DNA from: Psychrosphaera haliotis
GTDB lineage: Bacteria > Pseudomonadota > Gammaproteobacteria > Enterobacterales > Alteromonadaceae
Assembly: GCF_039523615.1 (NCBI RefSeq)
Contig: NZ_BAAAFQ010000006.1
Span: forward strand, 197,162 to 261,161
DNA length: 64,000 nt
Direction: 5' to 3'
The position numbers and the translations under genes were made by a program. This document shows, in pieces, positions 25,508-34,037 of the stretch (position 1 is the stretch's first letter; the number at the start of each line of letters is the position of its first letter). Below the pieces are notes generated by a model. It searched no databases. It saw only the letters and a program-made list of their open reading frames with translations, and was not told the origin of the DNA.

Positions 25508-27730
25508 TTAATTGCCGGCTCTAAGAATGCCAGCCGCACCGATGTTTAAGATGGTTCTGTTTACTCTAAATTTAACTTGGTCTGGTCTGGTGCAATCGAG
25601 TACATCTTCAACCAATTTTTGCAGTACTAGATGGTCTGCCTTTTTCAATACCCATTTAACACGTAATACGTTTTGAGTATTCATACTCAGCTGGTCAAAA
25701 CCCATACCAGTCAACAACATTGCGCCACCGGGATCACCTGCTAACTCACCACACACACTGCAGGGAATACCTATTTTTTTGGTTTCATCTGCAATCATTT
25801 TAATCGCCGTTAAAACCGTAGGGTGATAAGCATCATAAAGACCCGACACTTTATCATTATTTCGATCAACTGCTAATAGATATTGGGTTAAATCATTTGT
25901 ACCAATGGAGCAAAAATCAATCTTGCCTTTTAATTTGTCCAATTGAAAAATCATGCTTGGTACTTCAATCATCACTCCAATTTTTGGCATTGGCACACGC
26001 GCCGCATTATCAGCGTCAAACATTTCTTTTTCGACCTCTCGATGCGCTTGCTTGATTAACCTTGACGCTTCTTCAATTTCACCAATATCTGATACCATTG
26101 GTAACATAATGTGTAAATTATTAGTCAGGATATTCGCTTTGATCATGGCTCTAATTTGAACTAAAAATATTTCTGAGTGATCAAGCGTTAGTCTAATACC
26201 CCGCCACCCTAAAAAAGGGTTTTCTTCGATAATTGGAAAGTATGGCAATTGTTTATCACCACCAACATCCAGTGTTCTCATGATTACTGGTTTACCATCA
26301 AAATCACCTAAAACTTCTTGGTAAAAGGCTTGTTGCTCCTGCTCTGATGGAAAGCGCTGACGCATCATAAATAGATATTCTGTTCGGTATAAACCTATGC
26401 CTTCAATGTGTTGTTGTTCGGCAATGTCGCCTTCAAAACCCATACCTGAATTAATGTACATTGAGATTCGACGACCACATGCCGTTTGGGCATACTCATC
26501 GGCTTCTTCTTTCAATAAGTCGGCGAAGGCTTTATCTTCAGACTCTAACTTTCTGTATTCGTCTAAAATAGCTTCATTTGGGCAGATAAATACTTTGCCG
26601 CTGTAACCATCAACAATGATATCAACGTCGTCAAGTTGCAAAATAGGCACATCTCTAACGCCTATCACCGCAGGAATACCCAGCGCTCTGGCCATAATGG
26701 CTGCATGCGAGTTTTCAGCACCTTTAAAAGATACAATGCCAGTGATTTGTTCACGAGGGATCTCAGCCAACATTGACGCTGTCACTTCTTCCGCAATAAT
26801 GATTGCCGATGTGGGAATTGCCAACGCCCTATTCGCTTTTGCCGTTAAATGTTCAAGTAAACGTCGACTTAAGTCTTTTACATCAACAGCGCGTTCGCGG
26901 ATGTAAGGGTCATCCATTTTTTCAAACTCGGCGATGTACTTTTCAACGACAATCTTCAATGCTGAAACAGCGCACCAGCCTTGATTAATTTTTTCAACAA
27001 CTTCATTGCCTAAACTCGCGGCGTCCAGTAACTGTTGGTATACATCAAAAATAGCCAGAGCGTCTTTAGGCAGTTGATCTGACATACGCTGCGTCATTTG
27101 AATAATGTCTGCTCGAGTATTTTCTACCGCATTAAAATAACGCGCCTTTTCCGGTTCGCTTTCACTTACTTTTTTTAATGAAACGTCAGAGAATTCAATA
27201 TTCGTTTGGACTAAATATGAATGGCCTATACCAACACCACGAGCTCCGGATGCGCCTTGTAAAACCAAACCGGCATGTTCATTAGTTTGAACGTCTTGAG
27301 AGCGCAATCGTAATGTTACGTTAGCAAAGGTTGAGGCTAATTGAGCACTTAGGGTTACCAGGAAAGCTTCTTCTTCTTGCTCAAAATATCTGGACTCTGA
27401 CTGTTGAAGCGAAATAACACCGAGTATTTTTCTACGGTGCATAATTGGCACACCTAAAAAACCAGAATAAGTATCTTCTTCTATTGCAGGGAATTGTTTG
27501 AAGCGAGCATGTTGAAGCGCATTATGAACTTTAATGGGTTCGCCACGTTCAGCAACCCAACCCGTTAATCCTTCGTCAAACCGCATTATAGTTTGACCAA
27601 CGGCGTCAATATTTAATCCATCAGTGGCTTTGAGGCGTAATAGTTTTTGATCTGGTTCGGCAAGGTAGATAGAACAACAATCTGTATTCAAACAGTACTT
27701 TATATCGCTGACGAGACTTGCAAGAGCCAA
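25508..27730 (-). CDS. ptsP: Phosphoenolpyruvate-protein phosphotransferase, EI-Ntr
   Basis: EI-Ntr starts the nitrogen phosphotransferase relay by passing phosphate from PEP to NPr. In order there is a GAF domain (about 1-140), a linker, the phosphohistidine domain (GAENSHAAIMARALGIPA) and the PEP-binding barrel (GIGLYRTEYLFM, RTLDVGGDKQLPYFP, CSIGTNDLTQY, CGELAGDP). This open frame (740 residues) begins at a TTG with no good ribosome-binding site and lacks about 19 N-terminal residues. These are encoded just upstream in another frame (27786-27749), so the gene appears frameshifted near its start. The order rppH-ptsP is as in E. coli. Confidence 0.92.
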   Translation of the reverse strand: MALASLVSDIKYCLNTDCCSIYLAEPDQKLLRLKATDGLNIDAVGQTIMRFDEGLTGWVAERGEPIKVHNALQHARFKQFPAIEEDTYSGFLGVPIMHRRKILGVISLQQSESRYFEQEEEAFLVTLSAQLASTFANVTLRLRSQDVQTNEHAGLVLQGASGARGVGIGHSYLVQTNIEFSDVSLKKVSESEPEKARYFNAVENTRADIIQMTQRMSDQLPKDALAIFDVYQQLLDAASLGNEVVEKINQGWCAVSALKIVVEKYIAEFEKMDDPYIRERAVDVKDLSRRLLEHLTAKANRALAIPTSAIIIAEEVTASMLAEIPREQITGIVSFKGAENSHAAIMARALGIPAVIGVRDVPILQLDDVDIIVDGYSGKVFICPNEAILDEYRKLESEDKAFADLLKEEADEYAQTACGRRISMYINSGMGFEGDIAEQQHIEGIGLYRTEYLFMMRQRFPSEQEQQAFYQEVLGDFDGKPVIMRTLDVGGDKQLPYFPIIEENPFLGWRGIRLTLDHSEIFLVQIRAMIKANILTNNLHIMLPMVSDIGEIEEASRLIKQAHREVEKEMFDADNAARVPMPKIGVMIEVPSMIFQLDKLKGKIDFCSIGTNDLTQYLLAVDRNNDKVSGLYDAYHPTVLTAIKMIADETKKIGIPCSVCGELAGDPGGAMLLTGMGFDQLSMNTQNVLRVKWVLKKADHLVLQKLVEDVLDCTRPDQVKFRVNRTILNIGAAGILRAGN

Positions 27731-27786
27731 GTCTAAATTTGGCTCTGAACAAAGTTGTGGGTGATGCGTCTCAGTTCGTCTAGCAT
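27731..27786 (-). other. ptsP: 5' end of ptsP in a different reading frame (frameshift)
   Basis: An ATG at 27786 encodes MLDELRRITHNFV, a good match to the EI-Ntr N-terminus (E. coli begins MLTRLREIVEKV). The frame then runs to a stop within six codons. Shifting by -1 at about 27748-27750 joins it to SEPNLDLALASL, which continues into the GAF domain. One missing base, probably a T in GTTT, explains it. Confidence 0.8.
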
Positions 27787-27798
27787 AATATAAAAACG

Positions 27799-28389
27799 TT
27801 ATTGTTGTTTTTGAGCTTTATTCCTTGGTTGTTGAGACTTTTGATTTCGTCGTTTAAATCGGTGATTTGCCGACTTACTACCCATATGATCACCACGTGA
27901 TGACTGCTGTCTTCCCATAGGCATCACAATATGAGCAAACTCTTTCATTACACGTCGATAAACGTCTCTTTTGAACGATACGACATTTCTAATTGGATAC
28001 CAGTAACTTACCCAGCGCCAATCATCAAATTCTGGATGGTTTGACTTTAATAAATCTACATCGGATTCTTTGCATCGCAAGCGCAGTAAAAACCATTTCT
28101 GTTTTTGACCTATACATATCGGCATACTTTCGCGACGGATAAGTCGCTTAGGTAAACGATAACGAAGCCAGTTTTTACTCACCGCCAGAATTTCTACATC
28201 ATCTGGCTTAAGCCCCACTTCCTCTTCAAGTTCACGGTACATTGTTTGTTCAGGCGTTTCGCCTTCATCCACACCGCCTTGAGGATACTGCCAAGAGTGT
28301 TGTCCGTATCTACGAGCCCAAAACACCTGGCCTTTGTGGTTGCAAATCACGATGCCAACGTTAGGTCGAAACCCTTCGGCATCAATCAC
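27799..28389 (-). CDS. rppH: RNA pyrophosphohydrolase
   Basis: This 196-residue Nudix hydrolase removes 5' pyrophosphate from mRNA to start decay. It begins MIDAEGFRPNVGIVICN as in E. coli RppH. The Nudix box is GGVDEGETPEQTMYRELEEE (20 residues) followed by VGL. It is about 20 residues longer than the E. coli protein because of a basic Arg/Lys/Gln tail (SANHRFKRRNQKSQQPRNK). The start is a GTG with an AGGTG ribosome-binding site. ptsP follows after 12 bases, and mutH is divergent, as in E. coli. Confidence 0.95.
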   Translation of the reverse strand: MIDAEGFRPNVGIVICNHKGQVFWARRYGQHSWQYPQGGVDEGETPEQTMYRELEEEVGLKPDDVEILAVSKNWLRYRLPKRLIRRESMPICIGQKQKWFLLRLRCKESDVDLLKSNHPEFDDWRWVSYWYPIRNVVSFKRDVYRRVMKEFAHIVMPMGRQQSSRGDHMGSKSANHRFKRRNQKSQQPRNKAQKQQ

Positions 28390-28526
28390 AGTTTCACCTG
28401 TCTTCTAATTCTTATATATGACTTGATTCTTCCACAAACGAAGTATTAGCGCAAACGTAAATTAGCACTAGCATCAATTAAATGGACGATAGATAATATA
28501 GATTCAAAATAACGAAGCTAATTGAT

Positions 28527-29204
28527 ATGAAATTACCCAATCCACCAAAAACTATTGAAGAATTACAATCACGTATCGACGCTGTAGCCGGTTTGTCTTT
28601 GGGTGAAATTGCCGAAGAGTTGCAAGTGGCAGTGCCAGAAAACTTGTTAGTTGATAAAGGTTGGAGCGGACAATTGCTAGAAGCTTATTTAGGCGCAACA
28701 GCGGGTAACTTGCCTGAACCTGATTTCCAAGAGCTTGGTATTGAACTAAAAACCTTACCAATCAATGCCGAAGGAAAGCCTCTAGAAACCACGTTTGTTT
28801 GTGTCGCGCCATTATTGCTAGCTGCCGGACATCAATGGCAAGACAGCGGCGTATATAAAAAACTACGCCATGTTTTATGGGTGCCTATTATTGCCGAACG
28901 CCATATTCCGGTTCCTGACCGTCAAATAGCTATGCCCTTTTTATGGCAAATGGACGCTAAATCGGAGCAAAAGCTTCAACAAGACTGGCTAGAGTTAACT
29001 GAATTTATTGTAATGGGTGAGCATGATAAAATTACCGCACACCACGGCGAAGTAATACAGCTCAGACCTAAAGCTGCAGATTCAAGCATAAGAACCGCAG
29101 CAATAAGTAATGATGGTTCGCCAACGATGGCTCCACCAAAAGGGTTTTACCTGCGCAGCCAATTTACTCATGAACTATTAAAACAGCAGTTTAACTTAGA
29201 CTAA
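28527..29204 (+). CDS. mutH: DNA mismatch repair endonuclease MutH
   Basis: This 225-residue protein nicks the unmethylated strand at hemimethylated GATC sites during MutSL-directed repair. The conserved N-terminal AGLSLGEIAEEL and KGWSGQLLEAYLGA segments and the nuclease core DFQELGIELKTL (Asp, Glu and Lys) are all present. Its presence implies Dam methylation in this organism. It is divergent from rppH. The weak upstream context gives no clear promoter. Confidence 0.95.
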   Translation: MKLPNPPKTIEELQSRIDAVAGLSLGEIAEELQVAVPENLLVDKGWSGQLLEAYLGATAGNLPEPDFQELGIELKTLPINAEGKPLETTFVCVAPLLLAAGHQWQDSGVYKKLRHVLWVPIIAERHIPVPDRQIAMPFLWQMDAKSEQKLQQDWLELTEFIVMGEHDKITAHHGEVIQLRPKAADSSIRTAAISNDGSPTMAPPKGFYLRSQFTHELLKQQFNLD

Positions 29205-29284
29205 CCATGATAAAGCTGAGTCAGTCAGGCCTTAAAAACTAAACACTATCAAACTAACCTAGAACAACCTAAACAGGAAACACT

Positions 29285-29941
29285 ATGCCGTCTAATAAAA
29301 TAAGTAAAAATATATCTGACGTTCAAGAGCCCTGTCTAGAGAACAAAGTTACTCCTAAGATTAGCGATAGTCTTGATTCAGCTAATAATAACGATGTTAA
29401 TTCCACAATTGAAACTGAAGTATGGCAATGGTTAGATTCTGTGGTGATTGGACTTAATTTGTGCCCCTTTGCAAAAAAGCCAAGGACGCAACAACAAATC
29501 GAATTGCATGTTAGTAATAAACCGTCGATGGTGGCTATTAGCGAAGATTTTGAAAAAGCGTTACTCAAACTCAGTAAAACACCAGCTGAACAAACAGATA
29601 CAACGGTTTTTGTTATCCCACACTTACTAGAAGACTTTTATGTTTATTTAGACTTCTTGGACAGCGCAAATAGCATTAACTCTGACTTAGGGTTTGAAGG
29701 TGTGTTTCAGCTTGCTAGTTTCCACCCGGACTATCAATTTGATGGTGCTGAAGCAGACGCTAGAGAAAACTTAACGAACCGAGCTCCTTATCCAATAATT
29801 CATATTATTAGAGAAGATAGTATGAGCCGAGTCCTCAAACAGTATCCTGATCCTGAGCTTATTCCAGAGCGCAATATGGAGAAAGTGGAACAATTGACCA
29901 CGGATGAAGTAAACCAGTTATTTCCTTATTTAAACAAATAA
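29285..29941 (+). CDS. DUF1415 family protein
   Basis: The protein is 218 residues. The first 40 or so are polar, low in conservation and possibly disordered. The conserved part contains VWQWLDSVVIGLNLCPFAKK, FVIPHLLEDFYVYLDFL and ASFHPDYQFDGAEADARENLTNRAPYP (in pieces), the pattern of DUF1415. No function is established for this family. The invariant Cys (NLCPFA) and the HPDYQF motif are suggestive of a redox or metal site, but that is speculation. It follows mutH by 80 bases on the same strand. Confidence 0.85.
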   Translation: MPSNKISKNISDVQEPCLENKVTPKISDSLDSANNNDVNSTIETEVWQWLDSVVIGLNLCPFAKKPRTQQQIELHVSNKPSMVAISEDFEKALLKLSKTPAEQTDTTVFVIPHLLEDFYVYLDFLDSANSINSDLGFEGVFQLASFHPDYQFDGAEADARENLTNRAPYPIIHIIREDSMSRVLKQYPDPELIPERNMEKVEQLTTDEVNQLFPYLNK

Positions 29942-29997
29942 CTGGCTTTAACGTCCTGCCGAAATTAAGAAAGCGTTTTTAGTGCAAATTCCAGACA

Positions 29998-30024
29998 CAA
30001 AAAAAGGCGCTAAGCGCCTCTTCT
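29998..30024. terminator. Bidirectional terminator between DUF1415 and S9 peptidase genes
   Basis: The AGGCGC / GCGCCT stem with a 3-base loop is flanked by A on the left (seven T on the minus strand) and CTTCT on the right, so it is stronger for the minus-strand peptidase transcript. Confidence 0.75.
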
Positions 30025-30051
30025 AAATAAATTTCTATTGCTAATGGATTC

Positions 30052-30095
30052 CAGCTAACTATTAACTATTAACTATTAACTAGCCTAGTTAGCTG
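30052..30095. repeat. Heptamer repeat inside a 10-bp inverted repeat
   Basis: CAGCTAACTA (30052-30061) and its exact complement TAGTTAGCTG (30086-30095) flank three tandem ATTAACT-type heptamers. The region is intergenic, 23 bases from the S9 peptidase stop. Confidence 0.75.
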
Positions 30096-30117
30096 AAATC
30101 ACATCCACAAAAAGTAA

Positions 30118-32460
30118 TTACAAGTTTTCGATGAAAAAGTTTCGTAACATTGTCTTCAAATGAAGCGTGGTATTTTTACCTTCGTAAATACCATGGCTGC
30201 GGTTTGGATAAGACATAAATTCAAATTGCTTATTGTGTTTAATCAACTCATTAATTAAACGTTCCGCGCCTTGATAATGAACGTTGTCGTCTCCCGTACC
30301 ATGGATCAGTAGTAACTTACCTTCTAAGCCATCAGCAAAGTTTAATGCTGAACTATTTTTGTACGAATCAGGATCTGTTTTAGGGTTACCCGAATAACGT
30401 TCTTGATAAATAGTGTCGTACAAGCTTAGGTCTGGAACCGCTGCAACGGCTACACCAGCTTTATACTTGTCATTGTAACGGAACAACAAGTTTAATGTTT
30501 GAGTACCACCACCAGAGTGACCCCAAACGCCAACACGATCAGTATCTATAAATGACCAGCGTTTTGCCATTTCACCTAATGCATCAGCTTGATCTCTAGC
30601 AGTAATGTCACCTAGCTTTTTATAGATAGACTTTCTCCAATCACGACCTTTTGGAGCACGCGTACCACGGTTATCTACCGAGGCAATAATGTACCCTTTT
30701 TGAGCCATCATCGAATCCCAAAGGTAGCTATTTCCACGCCAGCTGTCTTTTACTGTTTGTCCCCATGGTTCACCGTAAACATAAAAAATGATTGGGTATT
30801 TTTTTGATTTATCCATGTTTGGAGGAAACATAATATAACCATCTAACTTTACGCCATCACGCGCTTCCACTTGGAAAAACTCGTGTGTAGGTAAGTTTTC
30901 ATTGGCTAACTGCGCCGTAAGTTCTTCATTTTTCACTAAGCTTTTTATTGCCTTGTGATCATTAACTGAAATAACCTGGCGCATAGTTGGTTTAGCAAAG
31001 CTACTAAATGAATGTCTTGCCCACGAAGTGTCTTCTGACATGTAATAGTTATTTGTACCCGAAAATTCCGCTGGGGTAATTCGAGTCACTGGCGAAGAGC
31101 CATCTAGCGTCGCTTTAAATAAGTAACGCTGTGAAACATCATCCGGACTTGCAGTAAAGAAAATCGCATTGTTTTCTTCGCTCAAACCTAACATGTCTAC
31201 AATATCAAACTCGCCTGGTGTTAAATCAACAATGCTTTTGCCATCTCGAGAGACTTTGTAAAGGTGACGCCAGCCGTCTCGTTCACTGTGCCAAATGAAA
31301 TTTTTGCCTTCATTAATGAATTGAGCGTCGTAAAACCATTCAAGAAACGCTTCGTCTTTATCAGTGTAAATGTTGGTTAAACTGTCAGATTTCCAGTTAA
31401 ACACCCACAGTTTATTAGTATTTTGTGGACGATTTACATCTTGGATTAATAGTGAATCACCGTTGCCAGCCCAAGAGATTCTTGGAATGTAGCGATCTCT
31501 GTTGTCGCCCTTTAACTCAGCCCAACGTGTTTTTTTATCACTTAAACTTACCACGCCTACTTTAACGGCTGAGTTTTGCTCGCCGGCTTTAGGATATGGA
31601 AATTTAGTTAACGTAGGATACAGCTCATCCGTGTTATTGATCATGATAAAGTTTTTTACACCCGACGTATCTAACTGCCAGTATGCAATACTTTTATTAT
31701 CTGGACTCCAACGGAAACCGTCTCGAATTGAGAACTCTTCTTCGTAAACCCAATCAAAATTACCATTTACAATAATGTCACTGCCGTCGGTTGTTAGCTG
31801 AGTGACTTTGTTGCTGCCAACTGGCTGAACAAAAATATTATTGTCTTGAACGTAAGCTACTTTTTCACTGTTTGGAGAAAACTTAGCGAACATTAATTTT
31901 GCACTTGCAGGCTCTTCACCGCCTAATTGCATTAACTTGTTGGTTTCTAAATTAAGTAACCAAAAATCACCACGACTACGTGAGCGCCATACTTTTTGAC
32001 CATTGGTAAAAACCATTAGCCATTTACCATCTTTAGACCAGTCGTAGCTTTCGATGCTCAACGGCTTGTCTTGTCCTTCAGGAATTAGGTTTTCAAAATT
32101 AACTAATACCTTACGGCCTGTACTATCAGGGTTATAAAAAACAATGTCATTGCCTGAGATGCCCTTTGTACTATCAGCATCTTTATCATCTAGCGCATCA
32201 ATATCACTGGCCACTTCACCATCTTTGACTGGCGTGACCTTTTTCTCAATTTGACGACGTTCTAGTACCGTATAACCAGACCCGTCTTTTAACCATTTAA
32301 AATAAGTACTACGTTCGCTTTTAAACTCACGGTCCTGATAAATTCGTTCTAGTGATAATTCCTGCGACTTTTGTTCTGCTGTAGGCGAACTGTCAATACT
32401 TGCACAACCCGTTACAACCAACGCTGCAGTCATTAGCAAAGTAAGCTTTTTAACTAACAT
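30118..32460 (-). CDS. S9 family (dipeptidyl peptidase IV-like) lipoprotein peptidase
   Basis: The protein is 780 residues. A lipoprotein signal peptide ends in VTGCAS (lipobox Cys19). The eight-bladed DPP IV N-terminal propeller (about 40-480) contains YWQLD and the DWVYEEEF segment whose Glu pair binds the substrate N-terminus. The alpha/beta hydrolase domain has the nucleophile Ser in GVWGHSGGGTQT, Asp in HGTGDDNVHYQ and His in NRSHGIYEG. It should remove X-Pro dipeptides in the periplasm or at the cell surface. The nucleophile elbow GHSGGG differs from the common GWSYGG. Terminators on both sides make it monocistronic. Confidence 0.92.
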   Translation of the reverse strand: MLVKKLTLLMTAALVVTGCASIDSSPTAEQKSQELSLERIYQDREFKSERSTYFKWLKDGSGYTVLERRQIEKKVTPVKDGEVASDIDALDDKDADSTKGISGNDIVFYNPDSTGRKVLVNFENLIPEGQDKPLSIESYDWSKDGKWLMVFTNGQKVWRSRSRGDFWLLNLETNKLMQLGGEEPASAKLMFAKFSPNSEKVAYVQDNNIFVQPVGSNKVTQLTTDGSDIIVNGNFDWVYEEEFSIRDGFRWSPDNKSIAYWQLDTSGVKNFIMINNTDELYPTLTKFPYPKAGEQNSAVKVGVVSLSDKKTRWAELKGDNRDRYIPRISWAGNGDSLLIQDVNRPQNTNKLWVFNWKSDSLTNIYTDKDEAFLEWFYDAQFINEGKNFIWHSERDGWRHLYKVSRDGKSIVDLTPGEFDIVDMLGLSEENNAIFFTASPDDVSQRYLFKATLDGSSPVTRITPAEFSGTNNYYMSEDTSWARHSFSSFAKPTMRQVISVNDHKAIKSLVKNEELTAQLANENLPTHEFFQVEARDGVKLDGYIMFPPNMDKSKKYPIIFYVYGEPWGQTVKDSWRGNSYLWDSMMAQKGYIIASVDNRGTRAPKGRDWRKSIYKKLGDITARDQADALGEMAKRWSFIDTDRVGVWGHSGGGTQTLNLLFRYNDKYKAGVAVAAVPDLSLYDTIYQERYSGNPKTDPDSYKNSSALNFADGLEGKLLLIHGTGDDNVHYQGAERLINELIKHNKQFEFMSYPNRSHGIYEGKNTTLHLKTMLRNFFIENL

Positions 32461-32580
32461 TGCTAGGCTCTCCCCTTTATATGTTTTAGATTAATTATGA
32501 ATAATTAAAACTTATTATTACTCTAATACCAACACTACCACTGATTTTATTGGTTGTGGGCATTTGCCCGATCAAATAAC

Positions 32581-32610
32581 AAAAAAGCCAGTCTTAGACT
32601 GGCTTTTTTA
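32581..32610 (-). terminator. Terminator of tyrS
   Basis: The AAGCCAGTC / GACTGGCTT stem with a 3-base loop has A and T tracts on both sides. It lies about 50 bases after the tyrS stop. Confidence 0.85.
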
Positions 32611-32659
32611 AATATAACCCGCTGGGAATATATTCAGCTGGTTAAAGTAGCGTTTATGC

Positions 32660-33859
32660 CTACCCTAACGTAATTTTACCAAACTTACGTTTACCTACTT
32701 GGAATATTTGAGTAGAGCCAAGTTCAACCATCATTTTACTGTCAGTTACTTTCTCTTTTCCATCAAGCTTTACCGCACCTTGTTTTATCATGCGCATTGC
32801 TTCAGAAGTACTGCCCACTAAACCAGCTTCTTTAAGTACATTAGCAATTCCCATTGCTTCTGTCGCCGCAACTGCTATTTCCGGAATGTCATCAGGTAAT
32901 GCATTTTTTTGGAATCGTTTAATAAAGTCAGCGTGCGCTGCTTCAGCATCATCTTCAGAATGGAAACGAGCAATAAGCTCTTTCGCTAATTCAATTTTAG
33001 TATCACGAGGGTTTGCACCGCCTTCAACTTTAGCTTTTAGTTCTGCAACTTCAGCTAATGGTCGGAAGCTTAATAAGTCGTAATAACGCCACATTAATTC
33101 ATCACTAATAGACATTACTTTACCAAACATGTCATTTGGTGCATCTGTAATGCCAATGTAGTTATTAAGCGACTTTGACATCTTTTGAACGCCATCCAAA
33201 CCTTCTAATAATGGCATCATCAAAACAGCTTGAGGTGTTTGACCTTCATCTTTTTGAAGCTCACGACCCATTAATAGGTTAAATCTTTGGTCTGTTCCAC
33301 CAAGCTCAACATCAGCTTCCAATGCAACCGAGTCCCAACCTTGCACTAATGGGTATAAAAACTCATGTATTGCGATTGATTGGCCACCAGCATAACGCTT
33401 TTTGAAATCATCACGCTCTAACATACGCGCAACAGTTTGACGTGCCGCGAGTTTGATCATGTCCGCTGCGCCAAATTTATCAAACCACGTTGAATTAAAT
33501 GCAATGGTTGTTTTCGCTGGATCTAAGATTTTGAAAACCTGTTCTTTGTAAGTTTCTGCATTTTGTAAAACGTCTTCTTTGGTTAACGGCTTACGAGTTG
33601 CACTTTTACCCGTAGGATCACCAATCAAACCAGTGAAATCACCGATTAAAAAAATGACTTCATGACCCAAGTCTTGGAACGTTTTTAGTTTATTAATTAA
33701 AACTGTGTGACCTAAGTGAAGATCAGGTGCTGTTGGATCAAAGCCGGCTTTAATTTTTAACGTTTTACCTGTCTTAAGTTTGTCGATTAGATCTTGTTCT
33801 GGCAGAATTTCATCTGCTCCGCGTTTTATCTCAGCAAACGCTTGATTGATATCTGTCAT
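32660..33859 (-). CDS. tyrS: Tyrosine--tRNA ligase
   Basis: This 399-residue class I synthetase has the HIGH signature as HLGH in DPTAPDLHLGHTVL, KMSKS in QKMSKSLNNYIG, and a C-terminal S4 RNA-binding domain (SEAMRMIKQGAVKLDGKEK). It is the TyrZ-like/long gammaproteobacterial type by length. It charges tRNA-Tyr in the cytoplasm. A hairpin followed by a T-rich stretch lies in its presumed leader. Confidence 0.97.
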   Translation of the reverse strand: MTDINQAFAEIKRGADEILPEQDLIDKLKTGKTLKIKAGFDPTAPDLHLGHTVLINKLKTFQDLGHEVIFLIGDFTGLIGDPTGKSATRKPLTKEDVLQNAETYKEQVFKILDPAKTTIAFNSTWFDKFGAADMIKLAARQTVARMLERDDFKKRYAGGQSIAIHEFLYPLVQGWDSVALEADVELGGTDQRFNLLMGRELQKDEGQTPQAVLMMPLLEGLDGVQKMSKSLNNYIGITDAPNDMFGKVMSISDELMWRYYDLLSFRPLAEVAELKAKVEGGANPRDTKIELAKELIARFHSEDDAEAAHADFIKRFQKNALPDDIPEIAVAATEAMGIANVLKEAGLVGSTSEAMRMIKQGAVKLDGKEKVTDSKMMVELGSTQIFQVGKRKFGKITLG

Positions 33860-33883
33860 GAGTCATGCTTTTTAATTAGAAAA

Positions 33884-33910
33884 ATAATGGCCTGCAGTGT
33901 ACTGCAAGCC
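33884..33910 (-). other. Hairpin with T-rich tail between dgt and tyrS
   Basis: On the minus strand GGCTTGCAGT / ACTGCAGGCC (one mismatch, two-base loop) is followed by ATTATTTTTC. It could be a dgt terminator or an attenuator in the tyrS leader, 25 bases from the start codon. Confidence 0.5.
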
Positions 33911-34037
33911 GAGTAAGTTTTGAATCCCGATGGTCAAAATTGTTGGAGAATTGTTAGCTTATTTTATTAATAACCGCTATCACTATATCGTGATTACCGA
34001 TTTCAATTTAATGTATTCATCAATACAGCTTAACGCG

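Noticed and set aside
27731..27786. Programmed -1 frameshift in ptsP
   Set aside because: No X XXY YYZ slippery heptamer or downstream stimulatory structure is visible at the junction. A simple base loss is more likely.
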